Positions 26,337-34,868 of a stretch of DNA of 64,000 nucleotides are shown here, piece after piece. Each line of letters opens with the position of its first letter. Within the stretch, counting starts at the first letter, position 1. A program made the position numbers and the translations under genes. Under the pieces are notes generated by a model. That model did no database searches. It saw nothing but the letters and a program-made list of their open reading frames with translations, and had not been told where the DNA came from. The DNA is from Microbacterium aoyamense (lineage in GTDB: Bacteria > Actinomycetota > Actinomycetes > Actinomycetales > Microbacteriaceae): assembly GCF_023155855.1 (NCBI RefSeq), contig NZ_JAKNUT010000001.1, positions 1,286,120 through 1,350,119 of the forward strand, given 5' to 3'.

Positions 26337-27329
26337 GTGACCACGACAGCGACGAGGGTGATCGTGACGGGCAAGCCGTCGCGGCGGACTCTCTTCCGCC
26401 GGAGCCGGCCGGAGCACTTCGAACGACCGGGAGCCCGGGCCCGCGGGCGCCGCGAGACCCTCGCCGGCTACGGGTTCCTCGTGCCGTGGATGATCGGGTT
26501 CTTCGGACTCACGATCGTGCCGATGGTCTACTCGCTGTACCTGTCGTTCACGAAGTACAACCTGTTCGCCCCGCCCAAGTGGATCGGGTTCGACAACTAC
26601 GTGCGCATGTTCACGGATGATCCGTCGTTCATGCAGTCGGCGCAGATCACGCTCATCTACGTGCTGGTCGGCACCCCGATCACCCTCGCCGCAGCGCTGG
26701 GTGTCGCGATGCTGCTGAACTATCGCGACCGGGGGGCGGGGTTCTTCCGGTCGGCGTTCTACGCGCCGTCGCTGATCGGCGGGTCCGTTTCCGTGGCGAT
26801 CGTGTGGCGGGCGATGTTCGCCGCGGACGGTCCGGTCGACAACGGGCTGTCGTTCTTCGGGATCGATCTGGGCGGCTGGATCGGCAACCCCTCCCTCGTG
26901 CTCCCCGCGATGATCCTCCTCGCCGTCTGGCAGTTCGGTGCCACGATGGTGATCTTCCTGGCCGGTCTCAAGCAGATCCCGAAGGAGCTGTACGAGGCGG
27001 CCGAGATGGACGGCGCCGGTCCCTGGCATCGCTTCCGGGCTGTGACGCTGCCGATGCTGTCGCCGGTGATCTTCTTCAACCTGCTGCTCGGTCTGATCGG
27101 CGCGTTCCAGGTGTTCTCCACCGCATACATCATCAGCAACGGGTCGGGCGGTCCCGCCGGGATGACGAACTTCATCACCCTCTACCTCTACAAGCGCGGT
27201 TTCAGTGATGGGCAGATGGGCTACGCGGCCGCGATCGCGTGGGTGCTGCTGATCGTCGTGGCGATCATCGCCTTCATCTTGTTCCGCACCCAGCGATCCT
27301 GGGTCCACTACGCGGGAGACAACCGATGA
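26337..27329 (+). CDS. Sugar ABC transporter permease (MalF type)
   Basis: A 330-residue inner-membrane protein with about six membrane helices, the first at GFLVPWMIGFFGLTIVPMVY. The EAA loop that docks the ATPase is EAAEMDGAGPWHRFRAVTLP. The basic N-terminal tail of about 45 residues is cytoplasmic. GTG 26337 has GGAG eight bases upstream, whereas the earlier ATG at 26277 lies inside the hairpin and is rejected. Pairs with the next permease and the preceding binding protein; the ATPase must come from elsewhere, as with MsiK-type shared ATPases in actinobacteria. Confidence 0.95.
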   Translation: MTTTATRVIVTGKPSRRTLFRRSRPEHFERPGARARGRRETLAGYGFLVPWMIGFFGLTIVPMVYSLYLSFTKYNLFAPPKWIGFDNYVRMFTDDPSFMQSAQITLIYVLVGTPITLAAALGVAMLLNYRDRGAGFFRSAFYAPSLIGGSVSVAIVWRAMFAADGPVDNGLSFFGIDLGGWIGNPSLVLPAMILLAVWQFGATMVIFLAGLKQIPKELYEAAEMDGAGPWHRFRAVTLPMLSPVIFFNLLLGLIGAFQVFSTAYIISNGSGGPAGMTNFITLYLYKRGFSDGQMGYAAAIAWVLLIVVAIIAFILFRTQRSWVHYAGDNR

Positions 27330-28264
27330 CCACGACATCCTCGTTCGGCGAGAACGCGCTGATCCTCACCGAGAACCAGACCGACCCCGACCAGAAGAGC
27401 GCAGGCTCCGCCCCGCGTCGCAAGGTGAAGCGCAAGACCTGGCAGACGATCATCTGGTTCGTCGTGCTCCTGGTCATCACCGCCGTCGTGCTCTACCCGC
27501 TGGTGTGGCTGCTGTTCTCCACGTTCAAGCCCAACAGCGAGTTCGGCACGAACATGGGCCTGCTCCCGAACGCCCCGACGATCGACAACTACATCAAGGT
27601 GATGGAAGGCATCGCGGGCGTGCCGATGTGGCGCTTCTTCGCGAACTCGCTGCTGATCGCCGTCGGCAGTGTCATCGGCACCGTGCTCTCGAGCGCTCTG
27701 GCCGCCTACGCGTTCGCCCGCATCCAGTTCAAAGGCCTCGGGATCTTCTTCGCCGCGATGATCGGCACGCTGCTGCTGCCGTTCCACGTCGTGATCATCC
27801 CGCAGTACATCATCTTCCAGCGCCTCGACATGATCGACACCTTCTGGCCACTCCTGCTGCCGAAGTTCCTCGCCACGGAAGCGTTCTTCGTGTTCCTGCT
27901 CGTGCAGTTCATCCGCCAGATGCCCCGCGACATGGACGAAGCAGCCCGCATCGACGGCGCCGGCCACCTGCGGATCTTCTGGTCGATCATCCTGCCCCTC
28001 ATCAAGCCCGCGCTCATCACCTGCTCGATCTTCGCGTTCATCTGGGCGTGGAACGACTTCCTCGGACCCCTGCTCTACCTCACCAGCCCCGAGAACTATC
28101 CGCTCCCGATCGCGCTGCGCCTCTACAACGACCAGACCAGCTCGAGCGACTACGGCGCCACCGTCACGGCATCCTTCATCGCCCTCATCCCCGTCCTCCT
28201 CTTCTTCCTCGTCTTCCAACGCTTCCTCGTCGACGGCGTCGCCACACAAGGACTCAAGGGATAG
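27326..28264 (+). CDS. Sugar ABC transporter permease (MalG type)
   Basis: A 312-residue membrane protein with about six helices beginning at IIWFVVLLVITAVVLYPLVW. The EAA loop reads DEAARIDGAGHLRIFWSIILP. The N-terminal ~40 residues are charged and cytoplasmic. ATG overlaps the stop of the first permease (ATGA). It ends in VDGVATQGLKG, the usual C-terminus of this subfamily. With the binding protein at 24962 it forms an importer for an oligosaccharide, plausibly one bearing glucuronate or arabinose. Confidence 0.95.
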   Translation: MTTTSSFGENALILTENQTDPDQKSAGSAPRRKVKRKTWQTIIWFVVLLVITAVVLYPLVWLLFSTFKPNSEFGTNMGLLPNAPTIDNYIKVMEGIAGVPMWRFFANSLLIAVGSVIGTVLSSALAAYAFARIQFKGLGIFFAAMIGTLLLPFHVVIIPQYIIFQRLDMIDTFWPLLLPKFLATEAFFVFLLVQFIRQMPRDMDEAARIDGAGHLRIFWSIILPLIKPALITCSIFAFIWAWNDFLGPLLYLTSPENYPLPIALRLYNDQTSSSDYGATVTASFIALIPVLLFFLVFQRFLVDGVATQGLKG

Positions 28265-28268
28265 CGCC

Positions 28269-28931
28269 ATGACCGACACGATGACCAAACGCGAGTACCG
28301 CGCGGCCGTCCGCGCCGACCGCGACGGATCCGGCCCCACGCTCGAGGAGCGGCCCGCCGCGCGGTTCCCCGGCGCGACCGGCGCGTTCCAGCTGCTCGGT
28401 GAAGTGCTCGTCATCGGCCTGCTCATCACGATCGCATCGCTGCCCGTCGTGACGCTTCCGGCCGCACTGGCCGCCGGCATCCGTCATGTGCGTCGCTTCA
28501 TCGCCGCCGAGCACGCCCCCATCGCGGGATTCTGGCGCGACGTTCTGCGCGGCTCGCTCGGCGGAGCCGTCATCGGTCTGGTCGCTCTCGTCGCGGTCGG
28601 AGTTCTGCTGCTCGACATCGACCTCGCCCGGTCGGGGTTCCTCCCCGGCGGCATCGTGATCGAAGTCATCGGGTGGGCGGGTCTCGCCGCAGTCGGCCTC
28701 GGGATCCTCCTCGCCGCCGGGGCATGGACGCCCGAGACGGGCTGGCGCACCGCTGTGCGCGGAATCCCCGCCGCCGTCCGTGACGACGTCGTCGGCACCG
28801 CGTTCGTCGTCGCGACGGCGGGCTTCGTCGTCGTGGTGACCTGGATGCTCCCGCCTCTGTTCATCGCCGCGATCGGATGCGCCGCCCTCGCCGTCGTCGC
28901 CGTTCCGCAGCGGACCCGCCGCACGCGCTGA
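28269..28931 (+). CDS. YesL/DUF624-like membrane protein
   Basis: A 220-residue protein with four or five hydrophobic segments after a charged ~35-residue N-terminus. The segment IASLPVVTLPAALAAGIRHVRR matches the YesL (DUF624) group, which accompanies sugar ABC importers in many Gram-positive bacteria but has no proven role. It starts four bases after the second permease stop, so it is part of the importer operon. It might assist assembly or regulate transport. Confidence 0.75.
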   Translation: MTDTMTKREYRAAVRADRDGSGPTLEERPAARFPGATGAFQLLGEVLVIGLLITIASLPVVTLPAALAAGIRHVRRFIAAEHAPIAGFWRDVLRGSLGGAVIGLVALVAVGVLLLDIDLARSGFLPGGIVIEVIGWAGLAAVGLGILLAAGAWTPETGWRTAVRGIPAAVRDDVVGTAFVVATAGFVVVVTWMLPPLFIAAIGCAALAVVAVPQRTRRTR

Positions 28932-28950
28932 CCTCGACGGAAGAGAGAAC

Positions 28951-30459
28951 ATGACGATCACGCACGGCCAGATCGATCCTCGCGACGAGATCGCCGCCAT
29001 CGACCGGCGCCTGTTCGGCGGCTTCGTCGAGCACCTGGGCCGGCACATCTACGACGGCATCTTCGAGCCGGGCCACGAGACGGCGGACGCCGAGGGCTTC
29101 CGTTCCGACGTGATCGAACTCGTCCGAGAGCTCGGGGTGTCGACGATCCGCTATCCGGGCGGCAACTTCGTCTCGGGCTACCGCTGGGAGGACGGAATCG
29201 GGCCGAAGGATCAGCGGCCGCGCCGACTCGACCTCGCATGGCACGCGACCGAGACCAACCAGATCGGCCTCCACGAGTTCCAGAACTGGCTCGACAAAGT
29301 CGGCTCGGACCTCATGCTCGCAGTCAACCTCGGAACGCGCGGCACCGAGGGGGCCCTCGACCTGCTCGAGTACGCCAACACCTCGGTCAGGACCGCTCGC
29401 ACCGACGAGCGCGCGGCCAACGGGCACGCGGAACCGTTCGCGGTGAAGATGTGGTGCCTCGGCAACGAGATGGACGGCTGGTGGCAGCTCGGACACCGCA
29501 ACGCCGAGGACTACGGCAAGCTCGCGTCGCGGACGGCGAAGGGGATGCGGCAGCTCGATCCCTCGATCGAACTCGTCGTATGCGGCTCGTCCGGCCGCAG
29601 CATGCCGACCTTCGGGTCGTGGGAGCGCACCGTCCTCGAGCACACGTTCGACGATGTCGATTTCATCTCGTGCCACGCGTATTACCAGGAGCGCGACGGC
29701 GATGCGCAGGAATTCCTCGCCTCGGCCGTCGACATGGCGAGGTTCATCGATTCGGTCGTCGCGACGGCCGACCATGTCGCGGCCGTCAAGAAGAGCGACA
29801 AGCGCATCATGCTCTCCTTCGACGAATGGAACGTCTGGTACCTCTCGAAATGGGAGGAGCAGGCCGTCGCCTATGGGCCGGACGAATGGCCCGTGGCTCC
29901 GCGACAGCTCGAAGACCAGTACCACGCGCTCGACGCCGTCGTCTTCGGCGATCTGCTGATCACTCTGCTGCAGCACGCCGATCGCGTGCGTTCGGCGTCG
30001 CTCGCTCAGCTCGTCAACGTCATCGCTCCGATCATGACCGAGCCGGGCGGGATCGCGTGGCGGCAGACGACCTTCTTCCCGTTCTCGATCACCTCGCGTC
30101 TCGCGGGCGAACGCGCCGTGCGCGTGGCCGTCGATGCCGGCACGTTCACGAGCGCGCAGTTCGGCGACGTCGCGAACGTCAACGCGGTCGCGACGGTCGA
30201 CGCCGAGGGCGTCTCGCTCTTCGTCGTGAACCGCTCGACGACGGACGCGGTCGACCTCCGCATCGATGTGTCGGAGTTCGGCGGTGAGCTCGCACTCGTC
30301 GAGTCGCACCTCCTGCACGAGGAGGACCGCTATGCCGCCAACACCCTCGCCGACCCCGAGCGGGTCGGCGTCCGCCGCGTCGAGGGGGCGCAGGTGCGGG
30401 CATCCGCCCTTGCTGCGACCCTCCCGCCGATCAGCTGGGCGGCCTTCCGGCTCGCCTGA
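28951..30459 (+). CDS. abfA: Alpha-L-arabinofuranosidase, GH51
   Basis: A 502-residue GH51 enzyme of usual size. Early signature is RLFGGFVEHLGRHIYDGIF; acid/base Glu173 is in CLGNEMDGWW and nucleophile Glu292 in SFDEWNVWY, with the C-terminal beta-sandwich ending in PPISWAAFRLA. No signal peptide, so it removes arabinofuranosyl units from imported oligosaccharides. ATG 28951 follows GGAAGAGAG. Last gene of the importer operon; suggests an arabinose-bearing ligand such as arabinoxylan or arabinogalactan fragments. The released arabinose pathway is not in the window. Confidence 0.95.
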   Translation: MTITHGQIDPRDEIAAIDRRLFGGFVEHLGRHIYDGIFEPGHETADAEGFRSDVIELVRELGVSTIRYPGGNFVSGYRWEDGIGPKDQRPRRLDLAWHATETNQIGLHEFQNWLDKVGSDLMLAVNLGTRGTEGALDLLEYANTSVRTARTDERAANGHAEPFAVKMWCLGNEMDGWWQLGHRNAEDYGKLASRTAKGMRQLDPSIELVVCGSSGRSMPTFGSWERTVLEHTFDDVDFISCHAYYQERDGDAQEFLASAVDMARFIDSVVATADHVAAVKKSDKRIMLSFDEWNVWYLSKWEEQAVAYGPDEWPVAPRQLEDQYHALDAVVFGDLLITLLQHADRVRSASLAQLVNVIAPIMTEPGGIAWRQTTFFPFSITSRLAGERAVRVAVDAGTFTSAQFGDVANVNAVATVDAEGVSLFVVNRSTTDAVDLRIDVSEFGGELALVESHLLHEEDRYAANTLADPERVGVRRVEGAQVRASALAATLPPISWAAFRLA

Positions 30460-30469
30460 ACGGGCCGCG

Positions 30470-30483
30470 GGAAAGCGCTTGCG
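30470..30483. promoter_or_regulatory. LacI-type operator A before the Gfo/DUF993 operon
   Basis: GGAAAGCGCTTGCG has the perfect core AAAGCGCTT but a weaker right edge. It is 77-90 bases upstream of the GTG start at 30560. Confidence 0.5.
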
Positions 30484-30511
30484 CGGCATCCCATCCCTGT
30501 GATTCACTGTT

Positions 30512-30525
30512 GGAAAGCGTTTACC
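30512..30525. promoter_or_regulatory. LacI-type operator B before the Gfo/DUF993 operon
   Basis: GGAAAGCGTTTACC fits the shared pattern. Its centre is 42 bp from that of operator A (four helical turns). The local LacI at 33819 or the one at 16498 could be the ligand. Confidence 0.55.
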
Positions 30526-30559
30526 CGAATCGATCGGGTCCTGAAGAAAGCAGAAAGCC

Positions 30560-31756
30560 GTGACTGACACGACCCTCGCCGCAGCCCCCGCCCCGAACCG
30601 CGCGCAGGTGCGCGAGATCGGCATCATCATGAACGGCGTCTCGGGCCGCATGGGCTACCGGCAGCACCTCGTGCGCTCGATCCTCGCGATCCGCGACCAG
30701 GGCGGCATCGAGCTGCCGGACGGCACGAAGGTGACCGTCAAGCCGCTCCTCGTCGGCCGCAGCGAAGCGAAGCTCGCCGACCTCGCCGCGAAGCACGGCA
30801 TCGAGGACTACACCACCGACCTCGACGCGGCCCTCGCGGATCCCCGCTGGGAGATCTACGCCGATTTCCTCGTCACGAAGGCCCGCGCGTCGGCGCTGCG
30901 CAAGGCGATCGCCGCGGGCAAGACGATCTACACCGAGAAGCCCACGGCCGAGACGGTGGAGGAGGCGCTCGAGCTGGCGAAGCTCGCCGCGGCCGCCGGG
31001 GTCAAGACCGGCGTCGTGCACGACAAGCTCTACCTGCCGGGTCTGCAGAAGCTCAAGCGCCTCATCGACTCGGGCTTCTTCGGCCGCATCCTGTCGGTGC
31101 GTGGCGAGTTCGGCTACTGGGTGTTCGAGGGGGACTGGCAGCCCGCTCAGCGTCCGTCGTGGAACTACCGCACGGAAGACGGCGGCGGCATCATCGTCGA
31201 CATGTTCCCGCACTGGAACTACGTTCTCGAGAACCTGTTCGGCGAGGTGCAGTCGGTCTACGCGCAGGCGGCCGTGCACATCGCCGACCGCTGGGACGAG
31301 AACGGCGAGCACTACACCGCGACCGCCGAAGACGCCGCGTACGGCATCTTCGAACTCGAAGGCGACATCGTCGCTCAGATCAACTCCTCCTGGACGGTGC
31401 GCGTCAACCGCGACGAGCTCGTCGAGTTCCACGTCGACGGCACACACGGTTCCGCCGTGGTCGGACTCTTCGGCGCGAAGGTGCAGCACCGCAACCAGAC
31501 GCCCAAGCCGGTGTGGAACCCCGATCTCGCCGACGGCCACGACTACGACGCCGACTGGGCCGACGTGCCCGTGAACGACGTGTTCCAGAACGGCTTCCGC
31601 CAGCAGTGGGAGGAGTTCCTCGAGTCCTACGTGCTGGGCACCGAGTACGAGTTCGACCTGCTCTCGGGCGCCCGCGGCGTGCTTCTGGCCGAAGCCGGTC
31701 TGCAGTCGAGCCGCGAGGGTCGCAAGGTCGAGCTGCCGACGCTCTCGCTGGACTGA
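30560..31756 (+). CDS. Gfo/Idh/MocA-family oxidoreductase of the DUF993 operon
   Basis: A 398-residue oxidoreductase. The nucleotide motif region is IGIIMNGVSGRMGYRQ, atypical because it has a MNGVSGRMG turn like that of dihydrodipicolinate reductases; the catalytic motif is YTEKPTAETV. The C-terminal domain contains RTEDGGGIIVDMFPHWNYVLENLFG, with Asp and His as probable catalytic residues. GTG 30560 has only a weak AGAAAG upstream. First gene of an operon with a DUF993 protein, a TIM-barrel isomerase, a LacI regulator and glycerate kinase. It probably oxidises a free sugar, polyol or sugar acid with NAD(P). Confidence 0.88.
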   Translation: MTDTTLAAAPAPNRAQVREIGIIMNGVSGRMGYRQHLVRSILAIRDQGGIELPDGTKVTVKPLLVGRSEAKLADLAAKHGIEDYTTDLDAALADPRWEIYADFLVTKARASALRKAIAAGKTIYTEKPTAETVEEALELAKLAAAAGVKTGVVHDKLYLPGLQKLKRLIDSGFFGRILSVRGEFGYWVFEGDWQPAQRPSWNYRTEDGGGIIVDMFPHWNYVLENLFGEVQSVYAQAAVHIADRWDENGEHYTATAEDAAYGIFELEGDIVAQINSSWTVRVNRDELVEFHVDGTHGSAVVGLFGAKVQHRNQTPKPVWNPDLADGHDYDADWADVPVNDVFQNGFRQQWEEFLESYVLGTEYEFDLLSGARGVLLAEAGLQSSREGRKVELPTLSLD

Positions 31757-31759
31757 GCG

Positions 31760-32941
31760 ATGCTGCACCTCCTCTCCGCAGACGGCGTCGTATCACGCAC
31801 CGAGCTCAGCGCCGCGCCTGGCTTCGCGAAGCCCACGGCGCCGCTCCAGACCCGCGTGGCCTACGCCGCCGCTCACGTCGTGCCCGTCACGTGGGGCGAC
31901 AACACACCCGGTCAGCCCGCCCAGGTCGACTGGGACTCCACGCTCGCGTTCCGCCGTGCCGTCTACTCGTGGGGTCTGGGCGTCGCCGACGCGATGGACA
32001 CGGCGCAGCGGAACATGGGATTGGATGCCGCGGCCACTCGCGAACTCATCTCGCGCTCCGCGCAGGTCGCCCGCGAAGAAGGCGGCTCGGTCGTCGTCGG
32101 CGTGAACACCGACCACGTCGAGGCCGAGCACATCTCGCTCGACGAGGTCATCGGCGCCTACAAGGAGCAGCTGCACTTCACAGAGGACCAGGGCGCGGGA
32201 CCCGTCCTCATGGCGTCCCGCCACCTCGCGCGCGTCGCCGAGGGCGCCGACGACTACCGCCGCGTCTACCGCGAGGTCCTGCAGTCCGCGACGACCCCCG
32301 TCGTGCTGCACTGGCTCGGCACAGCGTTCGACCCGTCGCTCGAGGGCTACTTCGGGTCGTCCGACTGGCGTGAGGCCTCGGCGGTGCTGCTGGAGATCAT
32401 CGGCGAGAACGTCGACAAGGTCTCGGGCGTGAAGATGAGCCTGCTGAACGCGGAGTCCGAAGTGTCGGTGCGCGAGCGCCTGCCCGAGGGCGTGCGCATG
32501 TTCACGGGCGACGACTTCAACTACGTGGGACTCATCGGCGGCGACACGGTGGGTCAGGGTGAGAGCCACTCCGACGCGCTGCTCGGGGCGTTCGCCGCGC
32601 TCACGCCGGTCGCGTCGGCGGCGATCCAGGCGCTCGACGCCGGTGACCCCGCGCGGTACCTCGAGATCCTCGGGCCCACCGAAGAACTCAGCCGCCAGAT
32701 CTTCGCCGCTCCGACGTTCTACTACAAGACCGGCGTCGCGTTCTTGTCCTGGCTCAACGGCCACCAGCCCGCGTTCCAGATGGTCGGCGGCCTGCACTCG
32801 GCACGAAGCATGCCTCACCTCAGCCGCATCGTCGAACTCGCCAACGCCGCGCACGCCCTCGAGCAGCCCGAACTGGCCGCCGTCCGGTGGCACGGGATGC
32901 TGCGCCACAACGGCATCGACGTCGCGGGGGTGCTCGCATGA
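31760..32941 (+). CDS. DUF993 protein, dihydrodipicolinate-synthase-like aldolase
   Basis: A 393-residue protein that I recognise as the DUF993 group, a distant DHDPS-like TIM barrel. The putative Schiff-base lysine is in VSGVKMSLLN. The position of the usual tyrosine is occupied by His-Trp in VVLHWLGTAFDP, so the classical proton relay is altered. ADAMDTAQRNMGLD and GGDTVGQGESHSDALLGAF are further distinctive segments. It starts three bases after the previous stop. With its neighbours it may cleave or dehydrate an oxidised sugar. No experimental function is known to me. Confidence 0.82.
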   Translation: MLHLLSADGVVSRTELSAAPGFAKPTAPLQTRVAYAAAHVVPVTWGDNTPGQPAQVDWDSTLAFRRAVYSWGLGVADAMDTAQRNMGLDAAATRELISRSAQVAREEGGSVVVGVNTDHVEAEHISLDEVIGAYKEQLHFTEDQGAGPVLMASRHLARVAEGADDYRRVYREVLQSATTPVVLHWLGTAFDPSLEGYFGSSDWREASAVLLEIIGENVDKVSGVKMSLLNAESEVSVRERLPEGVRMFTGDDFNYVGLIGGDTVGQGESHSDALLGAFAALTPVASAAIQALDAGDPARYLEILGPTEELSRQIFAAPTFYYKTGVAFLSWLNGHQPAFQMVGGLHSARSMPHLSRIVELANAAHALEQPELAAVRWHGMLRHNGIDVAGVLA

Positions 32942-33819
32942 GCGTCGACCCGCGCCTGTCCATCAATCAGGCCACGATCAAGTACGCCGACCTCGCCACG
33001 GCTCTGCGTGTGACGGCGGATGCCGGCATCCAGGCCATCGGGCTCTGGCGCGAACCTGTGAACGAGGTCGGCCTGCCGATCGCGGCGAAGATGCTCGCCG
33101 ACTCGGGGCTGCGCTTCACGACGCACTGCCGGGGAGGGTTCTTCACCCTTCCCGACGGACCCGCGCGGGTCGCCGCCCTCGACGACAACCGCCGTGCCAT
33201 CGAAGAGACCGCGACCCTCGCCGCCGCGGGGGCCACAGGATCCACCGCGATCCTGGTGCTCGTCGCCGGCGGACTGCCCGAGGGCTCGCGCGACCTCGCC
33301 GGCGCACGCGAACGCGTGCGCGACGCCATCGGGGAGCTGGCCCCGGATGCCGCGGCCGCCGGTGTCACCCTCGCGATCGAGCCGCTGCATCCGATGTACG
33401 TCACCGACCGCGCCGTCGTCTCGACGCTCGGGCAGGCGCTCGACATCGCCTCCGACTTCGCACCGTCGGTCGTCGGTGCGACGGTCGACACGTTCCACGT
33501 GTTCTGGGACCCCGATGTGTACACGCAGATCGAACGGGCCGGCCGCGAGGGTCGCATCGCGACCTATCAGGTGTGCGATTGGAAGACGCCGTTGCCGGCC
33601 GACGTCCTTCTCGGCCGTCACTATCCCGGTGACGGGGTCATCGACATCGCCTCGCTCACCCGGGCAGTGGAGGGCACCGGCTACGCCGGCGACATCGAAG
33701 TCGAGATCTTCAACGCCGATGTCTGGGCCGCCGACCCCGCGCACGTCGTGCGCCGCACCGCAGAAGCCTTCGGCGAGGCCGTCTCGCCTCACCTGTCGGC
33801 GGCTCTAGACTCGGCCTGA
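32938..33819 (+). CDS. Sugar phosphate isomerase/epimerase (xylose-isomerase-like TIM barrel)
   Basis: A 293-residue AP-endonuclease-2-type TIM barrel. Metal-site residues are suggested by LAIEPLHPMYV (Glu, His), GATVDTFHVFWDPD (Asp, His), VCDWKTPLP and GDIEVEIFNADVW (Glu). Such proteins include hydroxypyruvate isomerase and keto-sugar epimerases. ATG 32938 overlaps the DUF993 stop (ATGA). Paired with Gfo/Idh/MocA and DUF993, and followed by glycerate kinase, it may interconvert a C3-C6 keto intermediate. The true substrate is not evident. Confidence 0.85.
   Translation: MSVDPRLSINQATIKYADLATALRVTADAGIQAIGLWREPVNEVGLPIAAKMLADSGLRFTTHCRGGFFTLPDGPARVAALDDNRRAIEETATLAAAGATGSTAILVLVAGGLPEGSRDLAGARERVRDAIGELAPDAAAAGVTLAIEPLHPMYVTDRAVVSTLGQALDIASDFAPSVVGATVDTFHVFWDPDVYTQIERAGREGRIATYQVCDWKTPLPADVLLGRHYPGDGVIDIASLTRAVEGTGYAGDIEVEIFNADVWAADPAHVVRRTAEAFGEAVSPHLSAALDSA
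33806..33811 (+). promoter_or_regulatory. Possible internal -10 element before the LacI gene at 33819
   Basis: TAGACT ends seven bases before ATG 33819 and could give a leaderless transcript from inside the end of the isomerase gene. No convincing -35 is visible. Confidence 0.35.
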
Positions 33820-34868
33820 TGTCCGAGACCTCCGTCGACGCCGGTCGCGACCGCCCCCGCGGCGTCGCCGCGACGCTGCACGACGTCGCGAGCGAGGCGG
33901 GCGTCTCGCTCGCGACAGCCTCGCGGGTGCTCAACGGATCCACGCGCAAGGTGGCCGAGTCGTATCGCGAACGCGTCGAGGCCGCTGCCGCCCGCCTCGG
34001 CTACAGCGCCAACCTCTCGGCCCAGGCGACGGCGAAGGGCACCTCGGGGACCATCGCGCTCCTGGTCGCCGACATCGCCGACCCCTACTTCGGCCAGATC
34101 GCCTCCGGCGTCGCGCGCGCCGCCGACGAGGCGGGACTCATCGTCACGATCGCGATCACCGAACGCGACCCCGACCGCGAAGTGCGGCTGGTCCGCGCCC
34201 TGCGGGGGCAGCGCCCGCGGGGGCTCATCCTCGCCGCGTCGCGGACGACCGCCGGCACCTCGACCGAGCTGCAGCGGGAGCTCGACGCCGTCGCCGCATC
34301 GGGAGGCCGCATCGTCGCCCTCGGCCGCGGCGTCGACGACGTCCGCACCGTCATCATCGACAACCGCGCTGGGGCACGCGCACTCGCGGCCGCCCTCACC
34401 GGACTCGGCTATCGCAAAGCCGTCATCCTCGCCGCGTACGCGGGCATGCGTACATCGGACGACCGCGTCGAAGGCTTCACCGACGGCTTCGTGGCCGGCG
34501 GCGGAGAGCCGCCACGCGTCTATCGCGGCGGATTCACGCGGGATTCGGGTGAGCGACTGATGGATGCCGCGCTCACCGACGGCCTCGAATCGGGCACGCT
34601 CGTCTTCGGCGTCAATGACGTCGTGGCGATCGGCGCGCTCGCCGCCATCCGTGGCGCGGGCCGCGAGGTCGGCGCCGACATCGCTCTTGCCGGCTTCGAC
34701 GACATCCCCACGGGCCGCGACGTCACACCCGCGCTCACCACCGTCCGGGTTCCGCTCGAGATGGTCGGCCAGGAGACGCTGCGCGCCGCCGTCGATGAGG
34801 ACTGGACGATCGATCCCGCGGCGCTCGAGCTCTCGATCGAACTGCGCGACAGCACGCCGGCGCGATGA
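33819..34868 (+). CDS. LacI-family transcriptional regulator of the Gfo/DUF993 operon
   Basis: A 349-residue regulator: HTH near residues 19-42 (LHDVASEAGVSLATASRVLN), effector domain with GTIALLVADIADPYFGQIASG and GFDDIPTGRDVTPALTTVRV. The contact pair after GVS is Leu-Ala, close to Leu-Ser in the regulator at 16498, so the two may read related operators (such as the AAAGCG sites at 30470 and 30512). The ATG overlaps the isomerase stop (TGATG). It is followed by glycerate kinase with an ATGA overlap. Likely a repressor of this operon responding to its substrate. Confidence 0.92.
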   Translation: MSETSVDAGRDRPRGVAATLHDVASEAGVSLATASRVLNGSTRKVAESYRERVEAAAARLGYSANLSAQATAKGTSGTIALLVADIADPYFGQIASGVARAADEAGLIVTIAITERDPDREVRLVRALRGQRPRGLILAASRTTAGTSTELQRELDAVAASGGRIVALGRGVDDVRTVIIDNRAGARALAAALTGLGYRKAVILAAYAGMRTSDDRVEGFTDGFVAGGGEPPRVYRGGFTRDSGERLMDAALTDGLESGTLVFGVNDVVAIGALAAIRGAGREVGADIALAGFDDIPTGRDVTPALTTVRVPLEMVGQETLRAAVDEDWTIDPAALELSIELRDSTPAR

